Assembly: GCA_035516035.1 (NCBI GenBank)
Contig: DATJAS010000032.1
Span: 1-64,000, forward strand
Direction of reading: 5' to 3'
DNA from: Fen-1273 sp035516035
Lineage (GTDB): Bacteria > Bacteroidota > Ignavibacteria > UBA10030 > UBA6906
Length of the DNA: 64,000 bases
Within the stretch, counting starts at the first letter, position 1; every line of letters begins with the position of its first letter. Below are positions 25,934 through 33,929 of the stretch, piece by piece. The notes beneath the pieces were generated by a model. That model worked only from the letters and a program-made list of their open reading frames with translations. It had not been told where the DNA came from and did not search any database. The position numbers and the translations under genes were made by a program.

Positions 25934-27685
25934 TTAGCGTGTTGGTGAGAGTTTCCATTCCGGCGGCAGCGTCGCGAGCCACCGGGCGAAGAACGCCTGC
26001 GGCACCTGGTCGTGCTCCACGCCGGCCGGCGTCATTGACCAGCGATCCCCCGCGCCGGCGACCGTGGCGGCGAATTCCCTGTGTTCCTTCACGAGATAGT
26101 CCGTGTATGCGGCGAGGATTTTTCCCCTGCCGTGGAGAAGCCAGTTCCGGAATTCGTCGTATTGTCCGTAAAACGCGTCGAACAGGAAGACGTGCGTGAT
26201 CAGGTCCGACATCCCTCCGCGCGCCAGGACGAAGCCCGCCGGACGATACCCGCCGCTGTGCGCGCTCACGATCAGGCGCGCTACCGCGGGCGAGGGAACC
26301 ACCTTTTCGCGCACCATCGTCGCCATCACGTCCTCCACCATCCGGCGGAAGCCAAGCGTGTCCTCCATTTTGCCGTCGAACGAATCCCGCGCCCGGCAGG
26401 GGCCCTGCGGGATCACCAGGATCGCGTTGGTCTTCTCCGCGATCATCGCCTGGGGAAGGAGGTAATGCTCCAGCACGCCCAGGTCGTCGTTCTGCCATCC
26501 ATGGAAATGGACAATCAGGTTCGTCCCTTCCGGCGTGGGGTGGAACCCATCGGGAACGACCACGACGATGCTGCTGTCGGCGTAGTGCGGAAAGTAGGGA
26601 AAGAATGTGCCGTCGCCTCCCCGGTAGCCCTGCATCCGTGCCGGGTGGGGAAACGGCGCAGCCGGCGTCGTGTAGATGCCCCACTTCCCCCCCTTGAACG
26701 GCGTCCAGTCGACGTCTGCCGTGTTGACGCGGCCCCGCTCGTAGCCGGTCATCCCGGTGAAGTGGTTCCAGACCGCCCGGGCCGCGTACGCGCCCAGGAG
26801 GGTCGCGGCGTCGGAGCCGTCATCGATGTGGTCGGGCGACTTGTCCACGTAGACGGCGATCACGAAATTCGCCCTGTCGGAGAGGACGAGGGCCACGTCC
26901 GCTTTCGTCTCCGTGACGCTCCCGGTCTTGTGCGCCACGGCGAACGAGGCGCAGGCAGACTGGGGAAGCAGGCGCGGCACCATGTCACTGTAAAACTGGT
27001 TTCCGAGTATGCCGATCATCGCGGCGCAGGAGGCGGAGTCCGCAACCCGCCGCTCGTAGATCCGCTCCATGAGGAGCGCCATGTCCGCCGGCGTCGTGAC
27101 GCCGAGGCCGTACCTCATCGCCTCGGGCGTCGGCTGCTTCGTGGCGAACGTGAAGAGCCGGTTGAGCAGCCGCGTGTCCTTCAGTCCCTGCGCCACCGCG
27201 AAATCGTTGACGCGCGCCAGCCGCGCCTCGTGCGTGGCGGCGAGCCGGTCCAGGACGAGATTGGTGGCCGTGTTGTCGCTCATCGTGATCATCAGTGTCA
27301 CCGCGTCGCGGAGCGTCACGGCGGCACCGTCGTCGAGGAACTGGAGCACGCCGGTGCCGGGCTTCTTTTCGTCCCCCCGCAGCGTGATGCGCGTCGCAGG
27401 ATCGATCTCCCCCCGGCGGACCATGTCGAAGTACGCCGCCATGACGGGAAGCTTGATCGTGCTGGCGGTAGGGAAACGGTCGCCGGCGTTATAGGCAACC
27501 GTGTCACCCGTGGCGAGGTTCTTCGCCATCAGGCCCAGGTGCCCCCCGAAGCGCGCATTGAGCGCCCGCAGCTCGGCCATGATGTCGTCCGAGCGCGCCG
27601 GCGCGGGGAGGAGCACGCAGAAGACTCCCGCCAGGGCGAATGCCCGGGAAATGACCATTGGTCGACGCAGTTCGCCTGTGTTCAT
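25934..27685 (-). CDS. Class A beta-lactamase-fold serine hydrolase fused to an alpha/beta hydrolase
   Basis: 583 residues with a signal peptide (VISRAFALAGVFCVLLPAPA; Met10 at 27658 is an alternative start). Residues 35-300 have the class A layout: FPTASTIKLP (Ser75, Lys78), TMSDNTATN (SDN 136-138) and AHKTGSV (253-255). The omega-loop ExxLN that carries the deacylating Glu166 of true beta-lactamases is not visible, so this is more likely a peptidase or esterase than a resistance enzyme. From about 330 a second enzyme begins: IVHFHGWQNDDLGV and a nucleophile elbow VSAHSGGYR near 478. A wall peptide or an ester on the glycan may be the target. It lies 7 bp after the DUF5009 gene. Confidence 0.8.
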   Translation of the reverse strand: MNTGELRRPMVISRAFALAGVFCVLLPAPARSDDIMAELRALNARFGGHLGLMAKNLATGDTVAYNAGDRFPTASTIKLPVMAAYFDMVRRGEIDPATRITLRGDEKKPGTGVLQFLDDGAAVTLRDAVTLMITMSDNTATNLVLDRLAATHEARLARVNDFAVAQGLKDTRLLNRLFTFATKQPTPEAMRYGLGVTTPADMALLMERIYERRVADSASCAAMIGILGNQFYSDMVPRLLPQSACASFAVAHKTGSVTETKADVALVLSDRANFVIAVYVDKSPDHIDDGSDAATLLGAYAARAVWNHFTGMTGYERGRVNTADVDWTPFKGGKWGIYTTPAAPFPHPARMQGYRGGDGTFFPYFPHYADSSIVVVVPDGFHPTPEGTNLIVHFHGWQNDDLGVLEHYLLPQAMIAEKTNAILVIPQGPCRARDSFDGKMEDTLGFRRMVEDVMATMVREKVVPSPAVARLIVSAHSGGYRPAGFVLARGGMSDLITHVFLFDAFYGQYDEFRNWLLHGRGKILAAYTDYLVKEHREFAATVAGAGDRWSMTPAGVEHDQVPQAFFARWLATLPPEWKLSPTR

Positions 27686-27692
27686 GCGAGGT

Positions 27693-28838
27693 CTAGACCT
27701 TGATGAACCATGATTTCTTCCACATCCCCCACACCACCAGGTACATCACCAGGATGAACGCCACAGCGAAGAGCGTCGACGCGTTGACCGGGCTGAAGTA
27801 AGGGACGAACAGAGTCCTGTAGATGTACCCTTTCAGCGTTTCGGGCGCGCCGTCGGGCCCGGTCAGCCTGATGAGCGTGATGAGGCGCCCGACGATACCC
27901 GAGAGGACAAACACCGCGATCGCGTTCATCCCGTAGATCACGAATGGCCGCCCCCAGCGGGAGTGCCCCCTGACGTCCATCAGCCAGTAAAAGACGGAGA
28001 AACAGACAAGCGCCCAACCCGCCATGAAGATCACGTAAGAGCTGGTCCAGAGGTTCTTGTTGATCGGCAGCCATATGTCCATGATGGCCCCGGCGAGCAG
28101 GAAGAAATTGCCCGCAACGAACATCCAGGCGGTCTTTTCCTCCCTTGTGTACGTCGTCCGGAGCCAGTGCCCGGTGAGGATACCCAGGAGGGTCGTGGCG
28201 ATGGCCGGTACGGTGCTCAGTATTCCCTCGGGGTCGAATCCCGGCGCGGGTGCTCCGCTCCAGGTATGTCCCGCGAGAAGGTGCGAATCGATGAACCAGG
28301 GGAGGCATCCCGTCGGCTGGAGGTACCCGGCGCCGTAGCCCGGCACCGGGATGAGCATCACCGCCGCCCAGTAGGACGCCAGGAGGCCGATCACCCAGTA
28401 GACCTGCGCCCGGAGGCCGCTGAAGAGGAAGATCGTGCTCGCGCAGAAGTAGCAGACCGCGATCCGCTGCAGGACGCCCGGGATGCGAATCGTGTCAAAC
28501 GAGAAGTGGCTCCCGATGCCGAATGGAAACCCGGCCAGGAAGAGGCCGAGCGCGAATATGATCGCCGCGCGCCGAGCGACGTGGAGCATCAGCTTTCCCC
28601 TGTCCTCGCCCCTCTCCTTCCGCTTCGCGAACGAGAGTGTCATCGCGACGCCGACGATCCAGAGGAAGAACGGGAAGATCCAGTCGGTAAACGTCCAGCC
28701 GTTCCATTTTGCGTGGTCGAGCTGGGGGTAGATCGCGCCCCAGGAGCCGGGATTGTTGACGAGAATCATCCCTGCAATCGTCGCCCCGCGGAATGCGTCG
28801 AGTGATTGCAGGCGGGTGGAAGAGTCTGTTGTCGTCAT
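27693..28838 (-). CDS. NagX/HGSNAT-like membrane acyltransferase (DUF5009)
   Basis: 381 residues and about ten membrane spans. The start SLDAFRGATIAGMILVNNPG is the family hallmark, followed by WTFTDWIFPFFLWIVGVAM, IPGVLQRIAVCYF and FVIYGMNAIAVFVLSG. The animal relative HGSNAT moves an acetyl group across the membrane onto terminal glucosamine, and bacterial NagX genes commonly sit with chitin or GlcNAc genes. Here it could re-acetylate glucosamine residues in the periplasm before uptake. It sits between the serine-hydrolase fusion and the epimerase, with repeat copy 4 on its 5' side. Confidence 0.85.
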   Translation of the reverse strand: MTTTDSSTRLQSLDAFRGATIAGMILVNNPGSWGAIYPQLDHAKWNGWTFTDWIFPFFLWIVGVAMTLSFAKRKERGEDRGKLMLHVARRAAIIFALGLFLAGFPFGIGSHFSFDTIRIPGVLQRIAVCYFCASTIFLFSGLRAQVYWVIGLLASYWAAVMLIPVPGYGAGYLQPTGCLPWFIDSHLLAGHTWSGAPAPGFDPEGILSTVPAIATTLLGILTGHWLRTTYTREEKTAWMFVAGNFFLLAGAIMDIWLPINKNLWTSSYVIFMAGWALVCFSVFYWLMDVRGHSRWGRPFVIYGMNAIAVFVLSGIVGRLITLIRLTGPDGAPETLKGYIYRTLFVPYFSPVNASTLFAVAFILVMYLVVWGMWKKSWFIKV

Positions 28839-28864
28839 GTTGTCATCAGGTGGTGATGTGTCCC

Positions 28865-28946
28865 GTCATTGCGAGGAGTGGCGCCTCCGGCGCCACGACG
28901 AAGCAATCTGGCGCCAGATTGCTTCGCAGACGGCGCTCGCAATGAC
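28865..28946. repeat. Dispersed palindromic repeat, copy 4 (complete)
   Basis: Terminal inverted repeats GTCATTGCGAG (28865-28875) and CTCGCAATGAC (28936-28946). Inside is a long perfect palindrome, GAAGCAATCTGG facing CCAGATTGCTTC, plus a GGCGCC hairpin. It fills the gap between the epimerase stop (28951) and the DUF5009 start. Confidence 0.88.
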
Positions 28947-28950
28947 AGGG

Positions 28951-30090
28951 TCAGAGTTTCGTGATTCCCAGTCCCGGCTTGTCCGTGAGCGTCACCTTCC
29001 CGTCGACGACCGTCGCGCCGGCGAAGAGATCGTTGCTGATCAGGAGCGCCCCATCGAGATCGGCGTAGTCCGCGAGCGGCGAGAGCTGCGCCGCCGCGGA
29101 GATCGCGCACGAAGTTTCCGTCATGCACCCGAGCATCACCTTCATCCCCAGCGCCCGCGCCGTGACAATCATCTTGTACGCCTCGTGCATCCCCGTGGAT
29201 TTCATCAGCTTGATGTTGATGCCGTCGAAGACGCCGATCGCCTTCTTGATATCCGCCAGGCGCTGGACACTCTCGTCACCGATGATCGGGAGCGGGCTCC
29301 TGGCCCTGAGCCAGGCGATGTCGTCGGGCTGCTCCTTCGGCATCGGCTGCTCCACGAATTCCACCCCCTTCGTCGCGAGCCACTCGATCATCGTCAGGGC
29401 CTTCTCCCTGTCCTTCCAGCCCTGGTTCACGTCGACGCGGATGGGCTTGTCCGTCACCTCGCGGATCGTCTCGATCATCTCCCTGTCGTTATCGAGCCCC
29501 ATCTTCACCTTGAGGACCTTGTAGACCGACGCCTCCTTCACCTTCTGCTTCACCACGTCCGGTTTGTCGATCCCGATCGTGAACGTCGTGACGGGCGTCT
29601 TCCGGGGGTCGAGTCCCCAGATCCTGTACCAGGGATACCCCATCTTCTTCCCGATCCAGTCGTGGAGGGCGATGTCGACGGATGCCTTCGCGGCGGGGTT
29701 GCCGGGCGCGATCGCGTCGATATCCTTCAGGATGTCCTCCAGCATGAAGGGATCGGGGTATTTCGCAAAATCGATTTTCGAAAGGAACGCGGCGGCCGTG
29801 GCATGGCTCTCGCCAAGGTACGGGGGCATCGAGGCTTCCCCGTAACCCGTGATCCCGTCTTTCTCCACCTCCACCATCATCACCGGCGTCGTCGAACGGG
29901 ACATCTCCGCGACCGTGAACACATGCTTGAGCTGAAGCGTGTAGGGGTAGAATCTGAACTTCATAGGGGTCCCGGAAGGTGTGGGGGTCTTCACGGCCTC
30001 CTGCAGGCGGAAGAACCCGCTCCCGCCCAGGGCGAGAGACGCGCCGGCAACGGCCGAAGTCTTGAGAAACGAGCGCCTGTCAGTGTTCAT
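28951..30090 (-). CDS. L-Ala-D/L-Glu (dipeptide) epimerase with a twin-arginine signal
   Basis: 379 residues of the enolase superfamily. Residues 1-30 are a Tat-type signal (TDRRSFLKTSAVAGASLAL). The barrel has KVLKVKMGLDND (KxK base), RVDVNQGW (Asp), EFVEQPMP (Glu), PIIGDESVQ (Asp) and INIKLMKSTG (second Lys), matching the dipeptide-epimerase subgroup. The enzyme turns L-Ala-D-Glu from wall peptides into L-Ala-L-Glu so that ordinary peptidases can use it. Export of this step is unusual, as the well-studied enzymes are cytoplasmic. Its start overlaps the C40 gene's stop by 11 bp, and C40 peptidases release exactly such dipeptides. Confidence 0.88.
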   Translation of the reverse strand: MNTDRRSFLKTSAVAGASLALGGSGFFRLQEAVKTPTPSGTPMKFRFYPYTLQLKHVFTVAEMSRSTTPVMMVEVEKDGITGYGEASMPPYLGESHATAAAFLSKIDFAKYPDPFMLEDILKDIDAIAPGNPAAKASVDIALHDWIGKKMGYPWYRIWGLDPRKTPVTTFTIGIDKPDVVKQKVKEASVYKVLKVKMGLDNDREMIETIREVTDKPIRVDVNQGWKDREKALTMIEWLATKGVEFVEQPMPKEQPDDIAWLRARSPLPIIGDESVQRLADIKKAIGVFDGINIKLMKSTGMHEAYKMIVTARALGMKVMLGCMTETSCAISAAAQLSPLADYADLDGALLISNDLFAGATVVDGKVTLTDKPGLGITKL

Positions 30091-31375
30091 TGGCGTGATA
30101 ATACGGGATGGTGGCTAGTCGACGGACGCCGGAGGACTCACCGGCGCCGATGATCCGGCGCGCGCCGAGGAAGCTGATGGCACGGAAATCGCTGAAGTCG
30201 GAATCCGACGGGTCGAGGCTGTTGACGTGCACGTCGACGGACGAGTGGATGAACCGGGCGCCGCCGAGCGAAATCGCGACGTGAGTGACTTTCGCGGCGC
30301 TGTCTGCGCTCGCGTGCTTCCCGAAGAAGAGGAGATCTCCCGGCTCCAGATTCAGCTTCCCCTTCGGAATCTCGACGGGGTCGCCGACCTGCGCCTGCTG
30401 GTCCGCGTCGCGCGGCAGGAGCACGCCGTTTAGATAGTAGACCGTTTTCGCAAATCCCGAGCAATCCATCCCCTTCGACGAGGTTCCTCCCCAGAGATAC
30501 GGCACCCCGAAGAACCGCCTGGCAGTCGCGATGATGCGATCGGGGGTGTCGTGCGCCCCGGCGAGCCACGCGTCCAGCGCTTCGGCTTCATCCCGGGGAA
30601 GAAATCCCCTGCGGCCGTCGGGGTATTCCACGTTCCACCAACCTCCCTCGACCCCGAGTGAGGCGAGGATGGCCCCGGCCACGACATCGCTCACCGGCTG
30701 GGCGCTTTTTGCCTTCGAGGCCCGCACCCAGGCGACTTCCGCGGTGACGATCAGTTTGGGCCGCCCCGCCCACGTCGCGTAGCCTTCGGGCGTCATGCGG
30801 GCGATCCTGTCGTCCGTCCACGCGAGATACTCGTCCGGCGTTTGCACCAGGGACCAGCCCCGCTCTTTCTTCAGGAACCTCACCGGCGTCCCCAGGATCG
30901 CCTGTGACGCCATCTCGGCCGGATGGTCCGGATGCGTCCGGAGGTTCGCAACGCTCACATCGACCACGCCGAACACCTTCTCGCCGACCGACCGGTCGGG
31001 CAGTGCAACGAGGCTGTCGGCAACGGTGTAGGAAGTTTTTGCGCGGACGAACCGGAGGAGCTGTCCTTTCATCACGGAATCCTGCACGTCCCCCTTGAGC
31101 GTCAGCGTATTGCCGGACACCGCGCCCGTCACATCGAACACGGCCGTCCGATGGTCCGGCGCGAATTTCAATCTTGCCTCGTCAAGGAGCGTTTTGGGCA
31201 TGGAACTGTCCGTCGTTCGTGCACAGGCCGATATGAGGAGGGCGAAGGAGATTGCCCCGCCCGCGGCGGGACGCAAAAGGCGCGCCACGCCAGAATGCGG
31301 CGCCTGCGGCGCCGCAGGCGCCGTGGTCCAAAAACGGACTTTGCAAAAGGCGCTCGCAATGACAGGAGATTTCAT
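30080..31375 (-). CDS. NlpC/P60 (C40) endopeptidase lipoprotein with SH3 domains; N-terminus encoded by a repeat
   Basis: 431 residues. Two or three SH3-like segments (for example VVDVSVANLRTHP, AEVAWVRASKAKS) precede the C40 domain: YLWGGTSSKGMDCSGFAKTV (catalytic Cys near 303), DLLFFGKHASADS and VTHVAISLGGARFIHSS (His). It should cut the gamma-D-Glu-diamino acid bond in stem peptides, supplying L-Ala-D-Glu to the epimerase. A lipobox (FALLISAC) lies near residue 50. The first 45 or so residues are translated from repeat copy 5, giving an abnormally long Arg/Ala/Pro-rich n-region. The ATG overlaps the TGA of the gene upstream. Confidence 0.85.
   Translation of the reverse strand: MKSPVIASAFCKVRFWTTAPAAPQAPHSGVARLLRPAAGGAISFALLISACARTTDSSMPKTLLDEARLKFAPDHRTAVFDVTGAVSGNTLTLKGDVQDSVMKGQLLRFVRAKTSYTVADSLVALPDRSVGEKVFGVVDVSVANLRTHPDHPAEMASQAILGTPVRFLKKERGWSLVQTPDEYLAWTDDRIARMTPEGYATWAGRPKLIVTAEVAWVRASKAKSAQPVSDVVAGAILASLGVEGGWWNVEYPDGRRGFLPRDEAEALDAWLAGAHDTPDRIIATARRFFGVPYLWGGTSSKGMDCSGFAKTVYYLNGVLLPRDADQQAQVGDPVEIPKGKLNLEPGDLLFFGKHASADSAAKVTHVAISLGGARFIHSSVDVHVNSLDPSDSDFSDFRAISFLGARRIIGAGESSGVRRLATIPYYHANEH
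31248..31363. repeat. Dispersed palindromic repeat, copy 5 (inside the C40 reading frame)
   Basis: Begins GAG-ATTGCC (31248-31256) and ends CTCGCAATGAC (31353-31363), with inner GGCGCC-rich hairpins and GTGGTCCAAAAACGGACT. Unlike the other copies it lies within an open frame, between the start codon and the lipobox of the C40 lipoprotein. Confidence 0.85.
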
Positions 31376-33747
31376 TTGATCAATAGCATACGTTTCGTGG
31401 CAATGTACGCGCCGGCGGTCAATCTCACGAGGTAGACGCCGCTCGCCCTGTTCGACGCGTTCCAGGGGACTGCGTAATCCCCCGCGGCCTGCACCTCGTC
31501 CACAAGCCGAGCCACCTCCTGCCCGAGCACGTCATACACCACGAGCGTGACATTTCCCGCCTGCGGCAGGCGGTAACCGATCGTCGTGGTCGGGTTGAAG
31601 GGGTTGGGATAATTCTGATCGAGTCCGTAGGAAGCCGGCGCGGCCGGAGAGGGCTCAATGCCCGCCACCTGGACGGTCCGGAACCGGTAGACTGGCGACC
31701 AGACGCTTGCGCCGACGGCGTTCGTCGCCCTCACGCGCCAGAAGTAAATCGTGAAGTACTGGAGCGGCGGCGCCGCAAGCGACGTGTCGACGACGCCCGA
31801 GGAGTCCATGACCGGCGATGAAAGGTCGGAGCTCTTGCCTATCTGCACGCGGTACGTCTCGGGCAGCGCCGATGAGGCAGGCCCCCAGCGAAGCGCAAGG
31901 AATACGGGGAGGTCAGCCTGCATGTTCGGAGGATAGGCGGGAGCGGGTGCGCCCGGGAATCCCGTGCGGAACACCGCCGCGGAAGACCACGCGCTCGTTC
32001 CCCCTCCCGACAGGGCGCGCACGCGCCAGTAGTACGCCGCCTGTCCCACGAATCCCTTCACAAGGCGGAACGTGTCCGCCAGCGCAGACTCGTTCCAGAT
32101 CAGGCCGGAGGCAAACGACGAGTCCGTTCCCACCTGGAGCTGGTAGGCCGAGGCAAGGAGCGATGCATGCCACGTGACGGAGAGGCTCTCCGGGACGTTG
32201 GTCGCTCCGCTCACCGGGGCAAACGGCACGGGGACAGGGGGCGGCGAGAGGATGACGATATTGCTGGTATCGCTCTCCACCTGGTTCCTGCTCAGCGACG
32301 TGACCGCGTAGTAGTAGGGACCCTGGGCCGGAGGCACAGGGGGAACGACGTACCGCTCCCCCTCCACAGAGAGGATGTTCCGGGCGTCCGCAAGCTCGGA
32401 GGCCGCAGGCCTGTGGTCGAACCGGTAGACGACGTAGCGATAAGCGGTGTCGCCGTTCGAGGAAACAATCGGCAGGTCCCATTGTATCGCGGCAGGAGCC
32501 ACGCCGGGGAGTGACGCATACCGTATTCCCCGGGGCATGGAGGGCTGCGTCATATCGAGCCAGGGCATGGGAGCGATGAGCGCCGGGGAGTGGTAGAGGC
32601 TGTTTGTCAGAGAATCGGTGATCCCCCCCGCGTCCGCGGTGGTGATGTAGTTCGCGGTGAACTGGATGTTCCCCTGCGTGTTCGCGTCGGCACGGGAGAA
32701 CCTGATCTGCTGCGCGATCTGCGATGCGTCGCCGAATGACGAGGTCCCGATCCGGTACGTGGCCAGCCCCGGGTACGAATGCCGGCCATGCGCCGCGACG
32801 GAATCGGACCACCATGGCTCGAGCTTCGCATAGTCCTGCGGACCGCCGAATTTCCAGTAGAGCTGCGGCGCGAGATAATCCACGAACTGCCCGTCAAGCC
32901 AGGCCATCGGGTCGCCGTAGATCACGCTGTAGTTGTCCTGCCCGCTCGTTCCGGGAGGAACGCCGTCCCTCCATATCCCGGCGGGGCTCATGCCGAATTT
33001 CACCCAGGGCTTGACGGCCTTGATGCTGTCATAGATCGCCCTGAGGAGGATATTGACGTTGTCGCGACGCCAGTCGTCCCGGTCTGAAATGCCGCGCCAG
33101 TTGAGCCCGTACGAGGAATCGTCCTGGTGGGCGGTGATGCCGGAAGCGTAGAAGTAATCGTCCATGTGTATGCCGTCCACGTCGTAGCGGCGCGTGACGT
33201 CGAGTATCACGCTCGTGACATACGAACGGACGTCCGGGAGCCCGGGATCGAGCATCTTGAGGCTGCCGATCGTGAGTATCCATCCCGGGTGCTGCACGGA
33301 CACATGCTGAGAGCTGATGAGGTACTGGCCGATCTGGTTCACCGCCCGGTACGGGTTAAACCAGGCGTGCAGCTCCATGCCGCGCTTGTGCGCCTCGTCG
33401 ATCGCGAACTGGAGCGGGTCAAAGGGGGAGGAAGGGGGCGTCCCCTGCGAGCCGGTAAGCCAGTAGGACCAGGGCTCGATGGACGACTGGTAGAGGGCGT
33501 CGCACTCGGGACGGACCTGGAAGATCACCGCGTTAAAGCCCGCAGCGCGCAGCCTGTCGAGGATTGCGACAAGAGAGTCTTTCTGCCTCTGGACCGGGCC
33601 GCCGAGCGCCGGGGGCCAGTCGGTCGCGCCAACAGTGGTGAGCCAGACGCCGCGGAATTCGCGCTTGGGGGAGACCTGCGCGTAGCCCGTCGCGAAGCTA
33701 AGCGCGAGTCCCGCGACGAGGGATAGTGCCAGAAAGCGCATGTTCAT
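31372..33747 (-). CDS. Family 10-like glycoside hydrolase (DUF187/GHL10) with FN3-type domains and T9SS sorting domain
   Basis: About 791 residues from the ATG at 33747 (MNMRFLALSLVAG); the frame stays open further upstream only because repeat copy 6 lacks a stop there. After the signal peptide, REFRGVWLTTVGATDWP, NAVIFQVRPECDALY, ELHAWFNPYRAVN and DGIHMDDYFYAS are typical of the YngK/GHL10 TIM-barrel hydrolases. Two fibronectin-like domains (LSVTWHASLLASAYQLQVG and a second copy) and a T9SS domain (YPNPFNPTTTIGY, ending KRMLLIK) follow. Related enzymes act on glycans, in some cases on modified peptidoglycan; the substrate here is unknown. It is the first gene of the long minus-strand run. 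Confidence 0.87.
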   Translation of the reverse strand: MNMRFLALSLVAGLALSFATGYAQVSPKREFRGVWLTTVGATDWPPALGGPVQRQKDSLVAILDRLRAAGFNAVIFQVRPECDALYQSSIEPWSYWLTGSQGTPPSSPFDPLQFAIDEAHKRGMELHAWFNPYRAVNQIGQYLISSQHVSVQHPGWILTIGSLKMLDPGLPDVRSYVTSVILDVTRRYDVDGIHMDDYFYASGITAHQDDSSYGLNWRGISDRDDWRRDNVNILLRAIYDSIKAVKPWVKFGMSPAGIWRDGVPPGTSGQDNYSVIYGDPMAWLDGQFVDYLAPQLYWKFGGPQDYAKLEPWWSDSVAAHGRHSYPGLATYRIGTSSFGDASQIAQQIRFSRADANTQGNIQFTANYITTADAGGITDSLTNSLYHSPALIAPMPWLDMTQPSMPRGIRYASLPGVAPAAIQWDLPIVSSNGDTAYRYVVYRFDHRPAASELADARNILSVEGERYVVPPVPPAQGPYYYAVTSLSRNQVESDTSNIVILSPPPVPVPFAPVSGATNVPESLSVTWHASLLASAYQLQVGTDSSFASGLIWNESALADTFRLVKGFVGQAAYYWRVRALSGGGTSAWSSAAVFRTGFPGAPAPAYPPNMQADLPVFLALRWGPASSALPETYRVQIGKSSDLSSPVMDSSGVVDTSLAAPPLQYFTIYFWRVRATNAVGASVWSPVYRFRTVQVAGIEPSPAAPASYGLDQNYPNPFNPTTTIGYRLPQAGNVTLVVYDVLGQEVARLVDEVQAAGDYAVPWNASNRASGVYLVRLTAGAYIATKRMLLIK

Positions 33748-33770
33748 TCGAAGAGCCGGAAAAATCGACG

Positions 33771-33836
33771 GAGATTGCCACGCCAAGAAGCGGCGTGGTC
33801 CGAATAACGGACTTCGCATAAAACGCTCGCAATGAC
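33771..33836. repeat. Dispersed palindromic repeat, copy 6
   Basis: GAGATTGCCACGCC (33771-33784) through GGCGTGGTCCGAATAACGGAC to CTCGCAATGAC (33826-33836). Two clear hairpins: CCACGCC/GGCGTGG and GTCCG/CGGAC. It lies just upstream of the GHL10 start in the 33748-33929 gap; the remainder of that gap is the terminator at 33889-33907. Confidence 0.85.
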
Positions 33837-33888
33837 AGCGAGCTACAGGGATTGCGGTACTTGAATGTACTGAAATTCCGAAAAAAAA

Positions 33889-33907
33889 GGGGCGCCGGAG
33901 GCGCCCC
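33889..33907 (-). terminator. Rho-independent terminator of the outer-membrane operon
   Basis: On the minus strand GGGGCGCC (33900-33907) and GGCGCCCC (33889-33896) form an 8-bp GC stem with a 3-nt loop, followed by eight T (33881-33888 on the plus strand are A). It lies 22 bp past the stop of the gene at 33930. Confidence 0.92.
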
Positions 33908-33929
33908 TTCTTACAGATGAACGGCGATT

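Noticed and set aside
23008..26199. Very long open frame on the plus strand (1063 codons)
   Set aside because: It runs antisense to the NagB/PIG-L and PD40 genes, has no recognisable domain and an Arg/Pro/Gly/Val-rich composition typical of GC-rich antisense frames.
25934..27685. Antibiotic-resistance beta-lactamase
   Set aside because: The Glu166 motif is not visible, a second hydrolase is fused, and the context is cell-wall salvage.
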